DNA from: Luteibacter yeojuensis
GTDB lineage: Bacteria; Pseudomonadota; Gammaproteobacteria; Xanthomonadales; Rhodanobacteraceae
Assembly (NCBI RefSeq): GCF_000964085.1
Contig: NZ_JZRB01000007.1
Location: 89,224 to 153,223 of the forward strand
Direction: 5' to 3'
Length of the DNA: 64,000 nucleotides
Made by a program: the position numbers and the translations under genes
Shown here: one piece after another, positions 36,809-45,704 of the stretch
How positions within the stretch are numbered: the stretch's first letter is position 1
Layout: each line of letters starts with the position of its first letter
The notes under the pieces: generated by a model
Databases searched by the model: none
What the model was told of the DNA's origin: nothing
Seen by the model: the letters and a program-made list of their open reading frames with translations, nothing else

Positions 36809-38698
36809 TTACATCGTCGGAGCGAACCGTAAGGTTACGTAATAGGTCCGCCCCAGCTGGTTGTAATACGCCGCCGTCTCGTAGCGCTTGTCGGCCAGGT
36901 TGGCCACGCGGCCCTGGACGCTCCACGCAGCGTCGATGTGCCAGGTGGCGCGCAGGTCGGCCGTGGCGTAGCCGCCCAGGCGGGTGGTGTTGGCGGCGTC
37001 GTCGTAGCTGTAGCCCGCGGCGTAGACCGAGCCGCCCAGCGTGAACATGCCCAGGTCCTTGTCGAGGTCGACGCGGCCGGTGCGGCGCGGCCGGCGCGCG
37101 AGCAAATTGTCCTCCTGCGGGCCACTGTCGCGGTTCAGCGGCTGCTGCAGCGTGGCATACGCGCGCACGTGCCAGCCGTCCACGTCGGCGCCCACCTGGC
37201 CTTCGAGGCCGCGGATGCGGGCTTCGTTGACGTTGATCGGGCGGTCGATGCTGAAGGCGATCAGGTCATCCACCTTGGTCTGGTAGGCATTCACCGCCCA
37301 GTTCCAGATACCCGGCGTGCCGCTGAGGCCGATTTCGGCCGTGCGTGACTTTTCCGGCTTCAGCGCGACCGATACGCCGTACGGGTAGTACTCATCATTG
37401 AAGTTCGGTGCGTGGAAGGCCGTGCCATACGACGCCGTGATGCGCATGCCATTGTCAAAGCGGAACCCGTACGCGGCCGAGCCGGTAGTGTGGTTGCCGA
37501 ACTGGCTGTTGTGGTCGTGGCGAGCCGAGAGCTGGACCTCGTGGGGGCCGAACACACCCTGGTATAGGGCGAACACACCCGTGTTGTTCCGGGTGGTCTT
37601 GAGGTAATCCGTCGCGCTGTCCAGCTTTTCCTGCTGGTAGTCCACGCCCGCGCTGAGGGTCTGGCCCGGGGCAAGCGTGAAGTCGTTCTGCCACGCCGCC
37701 TGGTTGCGCTTTGAGTACAGGTAGCCCATGCGGAGCTTGTCCGCGCCGAGGTGCGGGGTAAAGGCGGCGTCATACCAGGTCTTCTGCGACCCGTTGAGGT
37801 AATCGTCGGCACGGTCCTGGTTCTGCCCCAGGCTCACCGACATGCGCCAGCCCGCCATGGCATCGAAGCTGAGCTTGCCGCCGGCCACCTGCTGCGAGCG
37901 CCGGGTCAGGTTCTGGTAGTCACCGTCGTATTCGATGGTGCCCTTGCTGCGCAGCCAGCTGCCCGTGAGCTCGGTGCCGTTGTCCCAGCGGTAGCCGCCC
38001 GAGAGTGCACCGTTATAGGTGCGGTAGGCGTCGTGGTCGGGCTCGTTGGTGAAGCAGCCCTTGAACACGTCGCCCGCGCCGTCACGGCAGGCATTGATGC
38101 CGGCGGTGTACTGGCCACCCAGGCTGGCGTTGTACCAGCCGTGGGTGGTGCCGCCCGAGATACCCACCTGGCCGGCGGTGTAGCTGTTGCTGCCGCCCGT
38201 CAACGAGATGCTGGGGGTCGGCGCCTGCCCGGCCTCGCCGTGGCGGGTGAAGATCTGGATGACGCCACCGATCGCGTCCGAGCCGTACAGGGTGGAACGC
38301 GGGCCGCGCACCACCTCGATGTGGTCGATCTGGTCCACCGGGAGCTGCTCGTAGGCGGGCAGGCCCGCGCCCACGGTGCCGACGCGTACCCCGTCCACCA
38401 GCACCAGCGTGTGGGCCGAATTCGTGCCGCGCATGAACATCGAGGTCTGCTGGCCGAGGCCACCGGTGTTCGCCATCGCCACGCCCGGCAGGCCGGTCAG
38501 CAGGTCCTGCACGCTGAGCGGCTGCAGCCGGTCGATATCCTCTCGGGTGATGACGGTGACCGGGGCCAGCACCTCGTCCAGCGGGGTGGGCGCGCGGTTG
38601 GCGGTCACGACCACCGACGGCAGGTCGGCGGGGGCATCGGCGGCGTGCGCCACGGCGATGGACGACAGCAGCGCCGTCGCGAGCAGGGTCTTTTTCAT
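36809..38698 (-). CDS. btuB: TonB-dependent vitamin B12 receptor BtuB
   Basis: The 629-residue outer-membrane receptor imports cobalamin with energy from TonB. It has a signal peptide (MKKTLLATALLSSIAVAHAA) and a TonB-box-like segment (SVVVTANR). The plug domain has VTVITREDIDRLQPLSVQDLL, QQTSMFMRGTNSAHTLVLVDGVRVG and IEVVRGPRSTLYGSDAIGGVIQI, and a barrel ends in TLRFAPTM. The ATG at 38698 is preferred over one at 38704 because AGGA lies at the right distance. A cobalamin riboswitch precedes it, which confirms the substrate class and implies repression when B12 is plentiful. Confidence 0.95.
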   Translation of the reverse strand: MKKTLLATALLSSIAVAHAADAPADLPSVVVTANRAPTPLDEVLAPVTVITREDIDRLQPLSVQDLLTGLPGVAMANTGGLGQQTSMFMRGTNSAHTLVLVDGVRVGTVGAGLPAYEQLPVDQIDHIEVVRGPRSTLYGSDAIGGVIQIFTRHGEAGQAPTPSISLTGGSNSYTAGQVGISGGTTHGWYNASLGGQYTAGINACRDGAGDVFKGCFTNEPDHDAYRTYNGALSGGYRWDNGTELTGSWLRSKGTIEYDGDYQNLTRRSQQVAGGKLSFDAMAGWRMSVSLGQNQDRADDYLNGSQKTWYDAAFTPHLGADKLRMGYLYSKRNQAAWQNDFTLAPGQTLSAGVDYQQEKLDSATDYLKTTRNNTGVFALYQGVFGPHEVQLSARHDHNSQFGNHTTGSAAYGFRFDNGMRITASYGTAFHAPNFNDEYYPYGVSVALKPEKSRTAEIGLSGTPGIWNWAVNAYQTKVDDLIAFSIDRPINVNEARIRGLEGQVGADVDGWHVRAYATLQQPLNRDSGPQEDNLLARRPRRTGRVDLDKDLGMFTLGGSVYAAGYSYDDAANTTRLGGYATADLRATWHIDAAWSVQGRVANLADKRYETAAYYNQLGRTYYVTLRFAPTM

Positions 38699-38837
38699 GA
38701 GCATCCTCGTAAGCGGAGGACGGACGCGGGGAAGGGCGAACGGCGCGCGGGGGCCAGGCCAGCCGCGGAGCTGTCCGGATCCGCCCGCCGCGAATCGTCC
38801 GAAACAGGGCACCCCCGCCGCGGGGCGGCAGGGGGCT
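38699..38837 (-). promoter_or_regulatory. btuB leader between riboswitch and start codon
   Basis: This 139-base GC-rich leader carries the ribosome site (AGGA near 38706-38709) and is the likely expression platform of the riboswitch. I see no clear poly-U terminator, so control of translation initiation is more likely than attenuation. Confidence 0.5.
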
Positions 38838-39046
38838 TTCGGGCCGGTCTCCGGACTCGCACCTGCCGCGCTTGGCGCAGGCCCGGCGGGCGCCTTCCCG
38901 CTCCCGTGAGCAGTGGCGAAGGCCGGCCGGGCGGGGCGCAGGGCCCCTGGTGCTTACCGTTGCGGGGGCAGTGCCGGCCTTGCCGCGACGCGGCGCACCG
39001 GCTTCCCGTTTCATCCTACCGGCCCCATGGCCGCGGCGGACACCCG
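38838..39046 (-). ncRNA. Cobalamin riboswitch
   Basis: Reading the minus strand, AAACGGGAAGCCGGTGCG is followed by GCACTGCCCCCGCAACGGTAAG and then a GAAGGC segment. It ends with the B12 box GCGAGTCCGGAGACCGGCC (38841-38860). These elements in order are diagnostic. About 140 bases separate it from the btuB start. Confidence 0.95.
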
Positions 39047-39114
39047 AACGGGCGGATTGTAACGCGCGTTACGTGGCAGGGGCCACGGATTTCACACGGG
39101 ATGTTAACGGGCAC

Positions 39115-39143
39115 TTGACGATCGCAAAAACAATCGATTACAA
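39115..39143 (+). promoter_or_regulatory. Possible promoter of the Oar-like receptor gene
   Basis: TTGACG (39115-39120) and TTACAA (39138-39143) are 17 bases apart in an AT-richer patch 174 bases ahead of the receptor start. The rest of 39047-39316 shows no gene. Confidence 0.35.
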
Positions 39144-39316
39144 CCGCAACTGATTGCTGCCAGGCGCATTAACTTGCGCCACGGGGGGCTTTCCGGGGCA
39201 ACCCTGCCGTTGGGAGCGGCGGGCGAGCCGAAGGGAAGCGGTGGCCATCACGAACCGGGCTCGGCCCTCGTGTTGGTGGGCCGGCCTTTTTGCAGGTCAT
39301 TCCGGGGAGACACCAC

Positions 39317-42300
39317 ATGCAGCGTTCCACCCTGCTTCGCGGCGCCATGCGCCGTACAAGCCTTTGCACCGCCGTCGCGCTTTGCCTCGCGTCGGGCGGC
39401 GCCTTCGCCCAGTCCAACGCCTCCGGCGCCGTCTTCGGCCGCGTCGCGCAGCCCGAGGGTGCCGTCGTCCACCTCCAGAACATGGACACAGGCCTCACCC
39501 GCGACGTCAACGTCGATGCCGACGGCCGCTACCGCGCCAGCTCGCTGCCCAGCGGCCGCTACAAGGTAAGCCTCGAGCGCAACGGCGCCGTGGCCGAGTC
39601 GCGCGATAACGTCACGGTCGCCATCGGCGGCGTCGACGTCTCGTTCGGCGGCGCCGCGCCCGCCAGCGCCGCCGAGGCACAGAACCTCGAGGGCGTACAG
39701 GTCGTGGGCAACGCCCTGCCGGCCATCGACGTGTCGCAGGTCGACTCGCGCACCGTGCTCTCGTCCGAGCAGCTGCAGAAGCTGCCGCTCGCCCGCGACA
39801 TCACGGCCGCCGCGCTGCTCGCGCCGGGCGTCATCTCCGGCGATAGCCGCTACGGCAACGTGGCCTCGTTCGGTGGCTCGTCCGCGTCCGAGAACCAGTA
39901 CTACATCAACGGTTACGCGGTGACCAACGCCCTCACCGGCCTCGGCTTCGTCAACCTGCCCTACGACGCCATCGATTCGCAGCAGGTGCTCACCGGCGGT
40001 TACGGCGCGGAATACGGCCGTTCCACCGGCGGTGTCATCAACATCGTGACCAAGCGCGGTGGTAACACGTGGAAGGGTGGCGTCGGCATGTACATCCAGC
40101 CGAACGGCCTGCGCCAGTCGCCGCGCAGCATCTACCGCACCAGCGGCCAGGAATTCCAGAACCGCCGCGACAACACGCGTGACGATATCCAGTACACCGC
40201 CTACCTGAGCGGCCCGCTGATCAAGGACAAGCTGTTCCTGTTCGCCGCGGGTGATTTCACCCGCACCGACACCAAGAGCACCAGCAGCATCCTCGCGCCG
40301 CAGCGTACCAACCAGACGCAGAAGGCCACCAAGTGGATGGCCAAGGTCGACTGGAACATCACCGACAGCCACATCCTCGAAGTCACGGGCGTCGGCGACA
40401 AGACCAACACCGATCGCAGCATCTACGCGTACGACTACACCTCGCACAGCCGCGGCAACTACCTCGGCACCGACAAGCTGAAGAACTTCGACGCGGGCCC
40501 GGGCTCCACGCCGGGTGGCGACGTCTACATCGGCAAGTACACCGGCTACATCACCGACGACCTGACCATCACCGGCCTGTACGGCCACACCAAGACGGTG
40601 CACGAGCGCGACATCGCCTACTCGGGCAGCCCGAACTGCCCGTGGATCACCGATAGCCGCCGTGGCATCGCCAACCCCATCGTCGGTTGCGGCCTGGTCA
40701 ACGGCACCGTGCTGAACGCGGGCGCCAACGACAAGACGAAGGGCTGGCGCTTCGACGTCGAATACCGCGCGGGCGACCACGACCTGCGCGTGGGCGTGGA
40801 TAACCAGACCCTGGAATCCACCTCGGGCCAGATCTACGAAGGCGGTTACCGCTGGATCTATCGCAACGCCGGTACCGTCCCGGGCCGTCCGGACATCGTG
40901 CCGCCGCCGGGCCAACCGTACTTCGTAGAGAAGCGCCTCTTCGAGACGGGCGCGAGCGTCAAGACCGAGCAGGAAGCGCAGTACATCGAAGACCACTGGC
41001 AGGCCACGGATCGCTTCATGGTCTACCTCGGCCTGCGTAACGAGCAGTTCAAGAACCTCAACGGTTCGGGCGATACGTACGTGAAGCAGCGCCACCAGCT
41101 GGCGCCGCGCCTCGGCGTCACCTGGGATGTGTTCGGCGATTCGTCGTTCAAGGTGTACGCCAACGCCGGCCGCTACCACCTCGCCATCCCGTCGAACGTC
41201 GCCATCCGCGGCGCCTCGGCCTCGACGTACTACAGCGAGTACTACTCGTATAACGGCGTGGGCGCTAACGGCGAACCGCAGAACATCGCGCAGCTCGGCA
41301 GCCGGTCCTACCTCAACGGCGAGGATGGCACCACGCCCGATCCGAAGACCGTGGCCGCGAAGGACATGAAGGCCTACTACCAGGACGAGTACATCGCCGG
41401 CTTCGACAAGGCGATCAACGATAACTGGAGCTTCGGCGCCAAGGCCACGTACCGCAAGCTGCGCGGCTCCATCGACGATTTCTGCGATTCGCGCCCGTTC
41501 GAGAACTACGCCGCGGCCAACAACATCGACATCAGCAACGCGTCGCTGCCGGGCTGCTACCTGTTCAACCCGGGCTCGTCGAACACGTTCCTGGTGGATA
41601 CCGGTGGCGGCAACTACGTGCCGTTCGATATCTCGAAGGAAGGCTTCGCCGTCGTCGATAATGGCGTGCGCATTCCGTTCCCCGACCTCAAGCGTGCGTA
41701 TTACTCGCTGGACCTGTACCTCGAGCACCACTTCGCGGACGACTGGTACGGCCGCATCGACTACACGTTCTCGCGCAGCTACGGCAACTCGGAAGGCCAG
41801 CTGAAGTCCGATATCGGCCAGCTCGATCCGTCGGTCACCCAGGATTGGGACGCGCCGGAGATCATGCAGTACACCAACGGCCCGCTGCCCAACGATCGCA
41901 CGCACCAGCTCAAGGCGTACGGTTACTGGCAGGCGTCGCAGGAATGGCTGCTCGGCGGCAACCTCTCGGTGGCCACCGGCCGGCCGAAGAACTGCATCGG
42001 CCTGGATCCCACCGACGCCATCCAGTACGGCGCCTCGTACTTCGAGTGCGGCTTCCAGCCGTCGCCGCGTGGCTCGAAGGGCCGCCTGCCGTACACCTGG
42101 AACCTCGACCTCAATGCCGAGTACAAGCCGATGTGGGCGGGCGAGAAGCAGCCGCTGGCCTTCACCGCCACGGTCTTCAACGTGGTGGGCAGCCAGCGTC
42201 CGGTCGCGCAGATCGACGTGGGTGAAACGGGTTCGGTCGATGCCGCCACGGGCCAGCCGGTGGTCAGCGACGACTATCGCCGTCCCATCGCGTTCCAGAA

Positions 42301-42346
42301 CCCGCGCTACGTGCGCCTGGGCGTGCGTTACGACTTCTCGCTCTAA
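39317..42346 (+). CDS. TonB-dependent receptor, Oar-like, with carboxypeptidase-like N-domain
   Basis: The 1009-residue outer-membrane receptor has a signal peptide (to about GGAFAQS), then a carboxypeptidase-regulatory-like beta-sandwich (VFGRVAQPEGAVVHLQN to GRYKVSLE, about 27-85), a plug domain (SSEQLQKLPLARDITAAALLAPGV, YINGYAVTNALTG and YGRSTGGVINIVTKRGGN) and a large barrel ending LGVRYDFSL. It resembles Oar-type receptors, not classical siderophore ones. The ligand is unknown and may be a peptide or oligosaccharide. The ATG at 39317 is favoured by GGGGAGA upstream. It ends convergently with nagA at a shared terminator region. Confidence 0.93.
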   Translation: MQRSTLLRGAMRRTSLCTAVALCLASGGAFAQSNASGAVFGRVAQPEGAVVHLQNMDTGLTRDVNVDADGRYRASSLPSGRYKVSLERNGAVAESRDNVTVAIGGVDVSFGGAAPASAAEAQNLEGVQVVGNALPAIDVSQVDSRTVLSSEQLQKLPLARDITAAALLAPGVISGDSRYGNVASFGGSSASENQYYINGYAVTNALTGLGFVNLPYDAIDSQQVLTGGYGAEYGRSTGGVINIVTKRGGNTWKGGVGMYIQPNGLRQSPRSIYRTSGQEFQNRRDNTRDDIQYTAYLSGPLIKDKLFLFAAGDFTRTDTKSTSSILAPQRTNQTQKATKWMAKVDWNITDSHILEVTGVGDKTNTDRSIYAYDYTSHSRGNYLGTDKLKNFDAGPGSTPGGDVYIGKYTGYITDDLTITGLYGHTKTVHERDIAYSGSPNCPWITDSRRGIANPIVGCGLVNGTVLNAGANDKTKGWRFDVEYRAGDHDLRVGVDNQTLESTSGQIYEGGYRWIYRNAGTVPGRPDIVPPPGQPYFVEKRLFETGASVKTEQEAQYIEDHWQATDRFMVYLGLRNEQFKNLNGSGDTYVKQRHQLAPRLGVTWDVFGDSSFKVYANAGRYHLAIPSNVAIRGASASTYYSEYYSYNGVGANGEPQNIAQLGSRSYLNGEDGTTPDPKTVAAKDMKAYYQDEYIAGFDKAINDNWSFGAKATYRKLRGSIDDFCDSRPFENYAAANNIDISNASLPGCYLFNPGSSNTFLVDTGGGNYVPFDISKEGFAVVDNGVRIPFPDLKRAYYSLDLYLEHHFADDWYGRIDYTFSRSYGNSEGQLKSDIGQLDPSVTQDWDAPEIMQYTNGPLPNDRTHQLKAYGYWQASQEWLLGGNLSVATGRPKNCIGLDPTDAIQYGASYFECGFQPSPRGSKGRLPYTWNLDLNAEYKPMWAGEKQPLAFTATVFNVVGSQRPVAQIDVGETGSVDAATGQPVVSDDYRRPIAFQNPRYVRLGVRYDFSL

Positions 42347-42360
42347 AGCGTGACCCACGA

Positions 42361-42389
42361 GTGCCCGCGGACCATGTATCCGCGGGCAC
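42361..42389. terminator. Perfect hairpin downstream of the receptor gene
   Basis: GTGCCCGCGG (42361-42370) pairs exactly with CCGCGGGCAC (42380-42389). There is no following T run, so it probably protects the mRNA 3' end or acts with the next hairpin. Confidence 0.6.
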
Positions 42390-42410
42390 GACGCAACTCC
42401 CCTGTACTGG

Positions 42411-42435
42411 CCGGCGCGGAGCGCCGGTCTTTTTT
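42411..42435 (+). terminator. Rho-independent terminator of the Oar-like receptor gene
   Basis: CCGGCGC (42411-42417) pairs with GCGCCGG (42421-42427) across GGA, followed by TCTTTTTT. It overlaps the end of convergent nagA. Confidence 0.9.
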
Positions 42436-43585
42436 ATGCGGTGGCGAAGACGCGCTCGCCACCGATCCAGGTCTCGACGACCTGGTGGGCCTCGTCCATC
42501 ACCACCATATCGGCGCGATACCCCGCGGCGATATGGCCATGCGTACGGCCCAGGCCAAGGAAAGCGGCCGGGTAAGTCGACGCCATGCGCGCCGCCTCGT
42601 CGTAAGGCACTCCCACCATCTCGATGGTGTTGCGCACCGCGGCGGCCATGTCCAGCGCCGAGCCGGCCAGCGTGCCGTCGGCCGTCTGGCAGACGCCATC
42701 GCGTGCCGTGATGGTCTCGCCCTTCAGCACGAAGTTCGGGTTATCCGAACCCACAGGCGGCATCGCGTCGGTCACCAGCATCATCTTTGTCGGCGCCTTC
42801 GCCGCGATGGCCACGCGCAGCGACGCGGGGTGCACGTGGTGGCCATCGACGATGAGGCCGCACCAGCTGTCACGGTCCTCCAGCGCCGCGCCGACCACGC
42901 CGGGCTCGCGGCTGGTGAAGGGCGTCATGGCGTTGAACAGGTGGGTGAAGCCGCGCACGCCCATGGCCAGCGCGTGGTGCATGGCGTCGTAGTCGGCACC
43001 CGTGTGGCCGGCGCAGACGATGACGCCGTTCGCCACCAGCTGCGCGAGCACATCATCGCTGGCGCGCTCCGGTGCCAGCGTGAGCAGCGTGACGCCGCCA
43101 TGCCGGCGGGCCACCATGGCGATGTCGTCGGCACCCGCGATGCGGAACTTCGCCGGGTCGTGCACGCCCTTGCGTTCCGGCGCGATGAACGGGCCTTCGA
43201 GGTGGATGCCGAGCACGCCCGGCACGCCCTGCGCCACGGCATCGTTCACGGCATCGATGGCGCGCGACATCACCTCGGCGTCGTCGCTGATCAGCGTCGG
43301 CAGGAAGCCCGTCGTGCCGTACTTCGCATGCGCGGCGCCGATGGCACGGATGGCGTCCACCGTCGGTTCGTCGTTGAACAACACGCCACCGCCGCCGTTC
43401 ACCTGGCAATCGATGAAGCCGGGCAGCAGCGTGCGCCCGCCCAGGTCGTGCTTCTCGGCCGCGCGCACGCGCGGATCGGAGGGCAGCGCCAGCGCGGTGA
43501 TGTTTCCATCATCCACCAGCACGGCCATGCCGGTCTGGAAGCCGTTATCGGTCAGCACGCGGCCGTTGACGAAGGCGGTAGTCAT
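42434..43585 (-). CDS. nagA: N-acetylglucosamine-6-phosphate deacetylase
   Basis: NagA converts GlcNAc-6-P to glucosamine-6-P and acetate. The 383-residue protein belongs to the amidohydrolase superfamily. It shows LLPGFIDCQVNGGGG, GTTGFLPTLIS, GIHLEGPFI (metal-binding Glu), VCAGHTGADYDAM and GFTHLFNAMTPF (metal-binding His residues), LIVDGHHVHPASLRVA, and the catalytic Asp in LVTDAMPP. It is cytoplasmic. It lies third in the nagQ-nagB-II-nagA order, but a 158-base gap with a long inverted repeat precedes it, so it may be partly uncoupled from its neighbour. The ribosome site is weak. Confidence 0.96.
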   Translation of the reverse strand: MTTAFVNGRVLTDNGFQTGMAVLVDDGNITALALPSDPRVRAAEKHDLGGRTLLPGFIDCQVNGGGGVLFNDEPTVDAIRAIGAAHAKYGTTGFLPTLISDDAEVMSRAIDAVNDAVAQGVPGVLGIHLEGPFIAPERKGVHDPAKFRIAGADDIAMVARRHGGVTLLTLAPERASDDVLAQLVANGVIVCAGHTGADYDAMHHALAMGVRGFTHLFNAMTPFTSREPGVVGAALEDRDSWCGLIVDGHHVHPASLRVAIAAKAPTKMMLVTDAMPPVGSDNPNFVLKGETITARDGVCQTADGTLAGSALDMAAAVRNTIEMVGVPYDEAARMASTYPAAFLGLGRTHGHIAAGYRADMVVMDEAHQVVETWIGGERVFATA

Positions 43586-43650
43586 TGTGTGGAGTCCGGT
43601 GCGTGTGGAGGGGTGTGTGGCGGTGGGGGGATGCAGGTGGTGGGCGATGG

Positions 43651-43730
43651 TGCTGGGTGATGGGTCGTGGGTGTGGCAACCCGGTTGCCTCGAGGCACAA
43701 AACGCCACTCCCTCCACCCATCACCCAACA
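43651..43730. repeat. Long inverted repeat in the nagB-II/nagA gap
   Basis: TGCTGGGTGATGGGT (43651-43665) and ACCCATCACCCAACA (43716-43730) are complementary at 14 of 15 positions with a 50-base loop. It lies in the leader of nagA on the minus-strand transcript. A role in mRNA folding or processing is possible. Confidence 0.6.
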
Positions 43731-43743
43731 CCTTTCGCGTTCC

Positions 43744-44778
43744 TCAGACGGTCTCCGTCACCTTGTTAAGGTGCGGCGGCACATCCGGATTAAAACCCCG
43801 CTTGATCGCCAGCGCGGCCGTGGCCTTGTAGAAGCTCTGCACGGTAACCAGCGGTGCCGAAATCGGTGCCGTGGTGACGAGCGGCAGCACGCCCTCGCCT
43901 TCGGCGCCCGGCGCGGCCACCCATACGGCGGCGCCGCGCTTGCGGAATTCGGCGGCCACGTCGAGCACGCCGGGCAGGGTGTCGTCGTTCTGCGCGAAGA
44001 ACAGCACCGGGAAATCCGGGCCCACCAGGGCCATGGGGCCGTGTTTCACTTCCGCCGCGCTGAACGCCTCGGCGTGCAGGCCGCAGGTTTCCTTGAACTT
44101 CAGCGCCGCTTCCAGCGCGCCGGCGAAGCCGAAGCCGCGGCCGACCACGAACAGGTTGTGCGCGTCGACGAGGCCGTCGGTCAGCGACGACCAGTCGGCG
44201 TCCCAGCCCTGGCGCAGCTGCGCGGGCAGCGCGGTGAGGGCATCGGCGATCTCCTGCTTGCCGCCCCAGCGCGCGGCGATGTGCAGGATGGCGAACAGCG
44301 CGCCGAGGTAGCTCTTGGTGGCCGCCACGCTCTTTTCCGGGCCGGCCTGCAGCGGCACCACCACGTCGGCCACGGCGGCCAGGGGGGAATCCACGACATT
44401 GACCAGCGCGACGACGTAGGCACCCGCGCGCTTGGCTGCTTCGGCGTTGCGCACCAGGTCGGGGCTCTTGCCTGACTGCGATACCGCGACGTACAGCGCG
44501 CCGTCGAGGTTCTGCGTGGCGTGGTAGATGGAGGTGACCGACGGCGACGCGGATGCGGTGACAACGCCCAGTTGCGTCTCGAACACATACTTGGCGTACA
44601 TGGCGGCGTGGTCGGAACTGCCGCGGGCGCAGGTGATGACCATGCGCGGCGGGTGGGCGCGCAGGTGCTCGGCCAGGGCGGCCACGACGGGCTCGTTCCG
44701 GGCCAGTTGCCGCTCGACGACCTCGGCGGTCTCGTGCGCTTCGCGGAACATCAGGGTGTCTTGCGGCTGGATGGTCAT
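43744..44778 (-). CDS. nagB-II: SIS-domain glucosamine-6-phosphate deaminase (NagB-II type)
   Basis: The 344-residue protein has two SIS domains and resembles the isomerase half of GlmS without its glutaminase part. Visible are CARGSSDHAAMYAKYVFE, VAVSQSGKSPDLVRNAEAAKRAGA, EKSVAATKSYLGALFA and VVGRGFGFAGALEAALKFKETCGLHAEAFSAAEVKHGPM. In Xanthomonas- and Shewanella-type GlcNAc pathways such proteins deaminate GlcN-6-P to Fru-6-P. No classical NagB is present in the window. It sits between nagQ (16-base gap) and nagA, which supports this role over a generic sugar isomerase. Confidence 0.92.
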   Translation of the reverse strand: MTIQPQDTLMFREAHETAEVVERQLARNEPVVAALAEHLRAHPPRMVITCARGSSDHAAMYAKYVFETQLGVVTASASPSVTSIYHATQNLDGALYVAVSQSGKSPDLVRNAEAAKRAGAYVVALVNVVDSPLAAVADVVVPLQAGPEKSVAATKSYLGALFAILHIAARWGGKQEIADALTALPAQLRQGWDADWSSLTDGLVDAHNLFVVGRGFGFAGALEAALKFKETCGLHAEAFSAAEVKHGPMALVGPDFPVLFFAQNDDTLPGVLDVAAEFRKRGAAVWVAAPGAEGEGVLPLVTTAPISAPLVTVQSFYKATAALAIKRGFNPDVPPHLNKVTETV

Positions 44779-44794
44779 GGGGGTTTCGGCTCGG

Positions 44795-45547
44795 TCAGTC
44801 GCTTTGCAGTTCCGCCACGAAATCGTAGATGTCGCCGCGGTACCAGGAATTGGTGAACTCGACGATGCGGCCATCCTCGAGGAAGCTGCGCCGTTCGATG
44901 TTGAGGCCGGCGCTGCCGGTGGGCAGGCGCAGCAGGCGCAGCTGCGCGGGGCCCAGCACCACGGCGCGCAGGCGCTGCAGGGCGCGGTTCGGCCGGTGGC
45001 CGAGCTTGTCCAGCGCCTCGTAGAGCGAATCCTCGACCAGGCCGGGGTCGGGCAGCAGGGCCAGGGGCACGGCGCTGCGCTCGATGGCCAGCGGCTCGTC
45101 GCCGGCGTAGCGCAGCCGGTGCAGGCGTACCACCTGGGTGCCCGGCGACAGGTTCATCGCCATGGCCTCCTCGGGGTTCACCTCGCCGATGGCCTTCTCG
45201 AAAAACTCCGAGCGCGGGTTCAGGCCGCGGGCGCGCAGGTCTTCAGTGAAGCTGGTCATGCGCGACAGCGGCTTCACGATGCGCTCGGACACGAACGTGC
45301 CTGCGCCGTGGCGCTGCGTCAGCAGGCCATCCTCGACCAGCCCGCCGATGGCCTTGCGCACCGTGACCCGCGACAGGGTGAGGGCCCTGGCCAGGTCACG
45401 TTCGCTTGGCAGGGCGTGGCCCACCTGCACTTCGCCGTTCTCGATCACGTTGCGGATGGCCCGGCGCAGGCGCATGTACGCCAGCGGCAGGCGGGCGGCC
45501 GGGTCGTGCTGCAGGCGCTGGTATTCGGCGACGAGGGCGGATTCCAT
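44795..45547 (-). CDS. nagQ: GntR-family regulator with UTRA domain, NagQ-like
   Basis: The 250-residue protein has a GntR winged helix (about 20-90: PLAYMRLRRAIRNVIENGEVQVGHALPSERDLARALTLSRVTVRKAIGGLVEDGLL) and a C-terminal UTRA effector domain (about 105-245, with RLHRLRYAGDEPLAIERS). Its place ahead of nagB-II and nagA matches NagQ of Xanthomonas and NagR/YvoA-like regulators of firmicutes, which sense GlcN-6-P or GlcNAc-6-P. It is probably a repressor. TGGTAT-like half sites lie 10-26 bases ahead of its start codon, indicating autoregulation, and similar sites occur at the divergent zwf promoter. Confidence 0.92.
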   Translation of the reverse strand: MESALVAEYQRLQHDPAARLPLAYMRLRRAIRNVIENGEVQVGHALPSERDLARALTLSRVTVRKAIGGLVEDGLLTQRHGAGTFVSERIVKPLSRMTSFTEDLRARGLNPRSEFFEKAIGEVNPEEAMAMNLSPGTQVVRLHRLRYAGDEPLAIERSAVPLALLPDPGLVEDSLYEALDKLGHRPNRALQRLRAVVLGPAQLRLLRLPTGSAGLNIERRSFLEDGRIVEFTNSWYRGDIYDFVAELQSD

Positions 45548-45556
45548 CGAGCGAAG

Positions 45557-45573
45557 ATACCAATACGTGACCA
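45557..45573 (-). promoter_or_regulatory. NagQ-box-like repeats at the nagQ start
   Basis: On the minus strand TGGTCA and TGGTAT (plus-strand TGACCA 45568-45573 and ATACCA 45557-45562) are direct repeats 11 bases apart, ending 10 bases ahead of the nagQ ATG. The spacing equals that of the array at 45705-45742. Confidence 0.6.
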
Positions 45574-45648
45574 CTTGGGCAAGGCGTCCCGGATTCTGCT
45601 CGAACGCTCGTTTAATCGAACACGCGTTGGCACGATCTAAACTGGCGT

Positions 45649-45660
45649 GAAAACGTTTCC
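45649..45660. promoter_or_regulatory. AAACGTTT-type palindrome in the nagQ/zwf gap
   Basis: GAAAACGTTTCC contains an AAACGTTT palindrome of the kind bound by LacI/GalR proteins. A near copy, GTAAACGTTTCC, occurs in the nagP/nagK gap at 57383. Which regulator would bind is unknown. Confidence 0.4.
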
Positions 45661-45704
45661 TTCGTGTGATCACGAGGTTACGTGGGGAGGAAGCACATCC
45701 CCAG

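Noticed and set aside
39248..42358. About 1000-codon open frame on the minus strand opposite the Oar-like receptor
   Set aside because: Composition is typical of an antisense frame in high-GC DNA. The plus-strand gene has signal peptide, plug and barrel.
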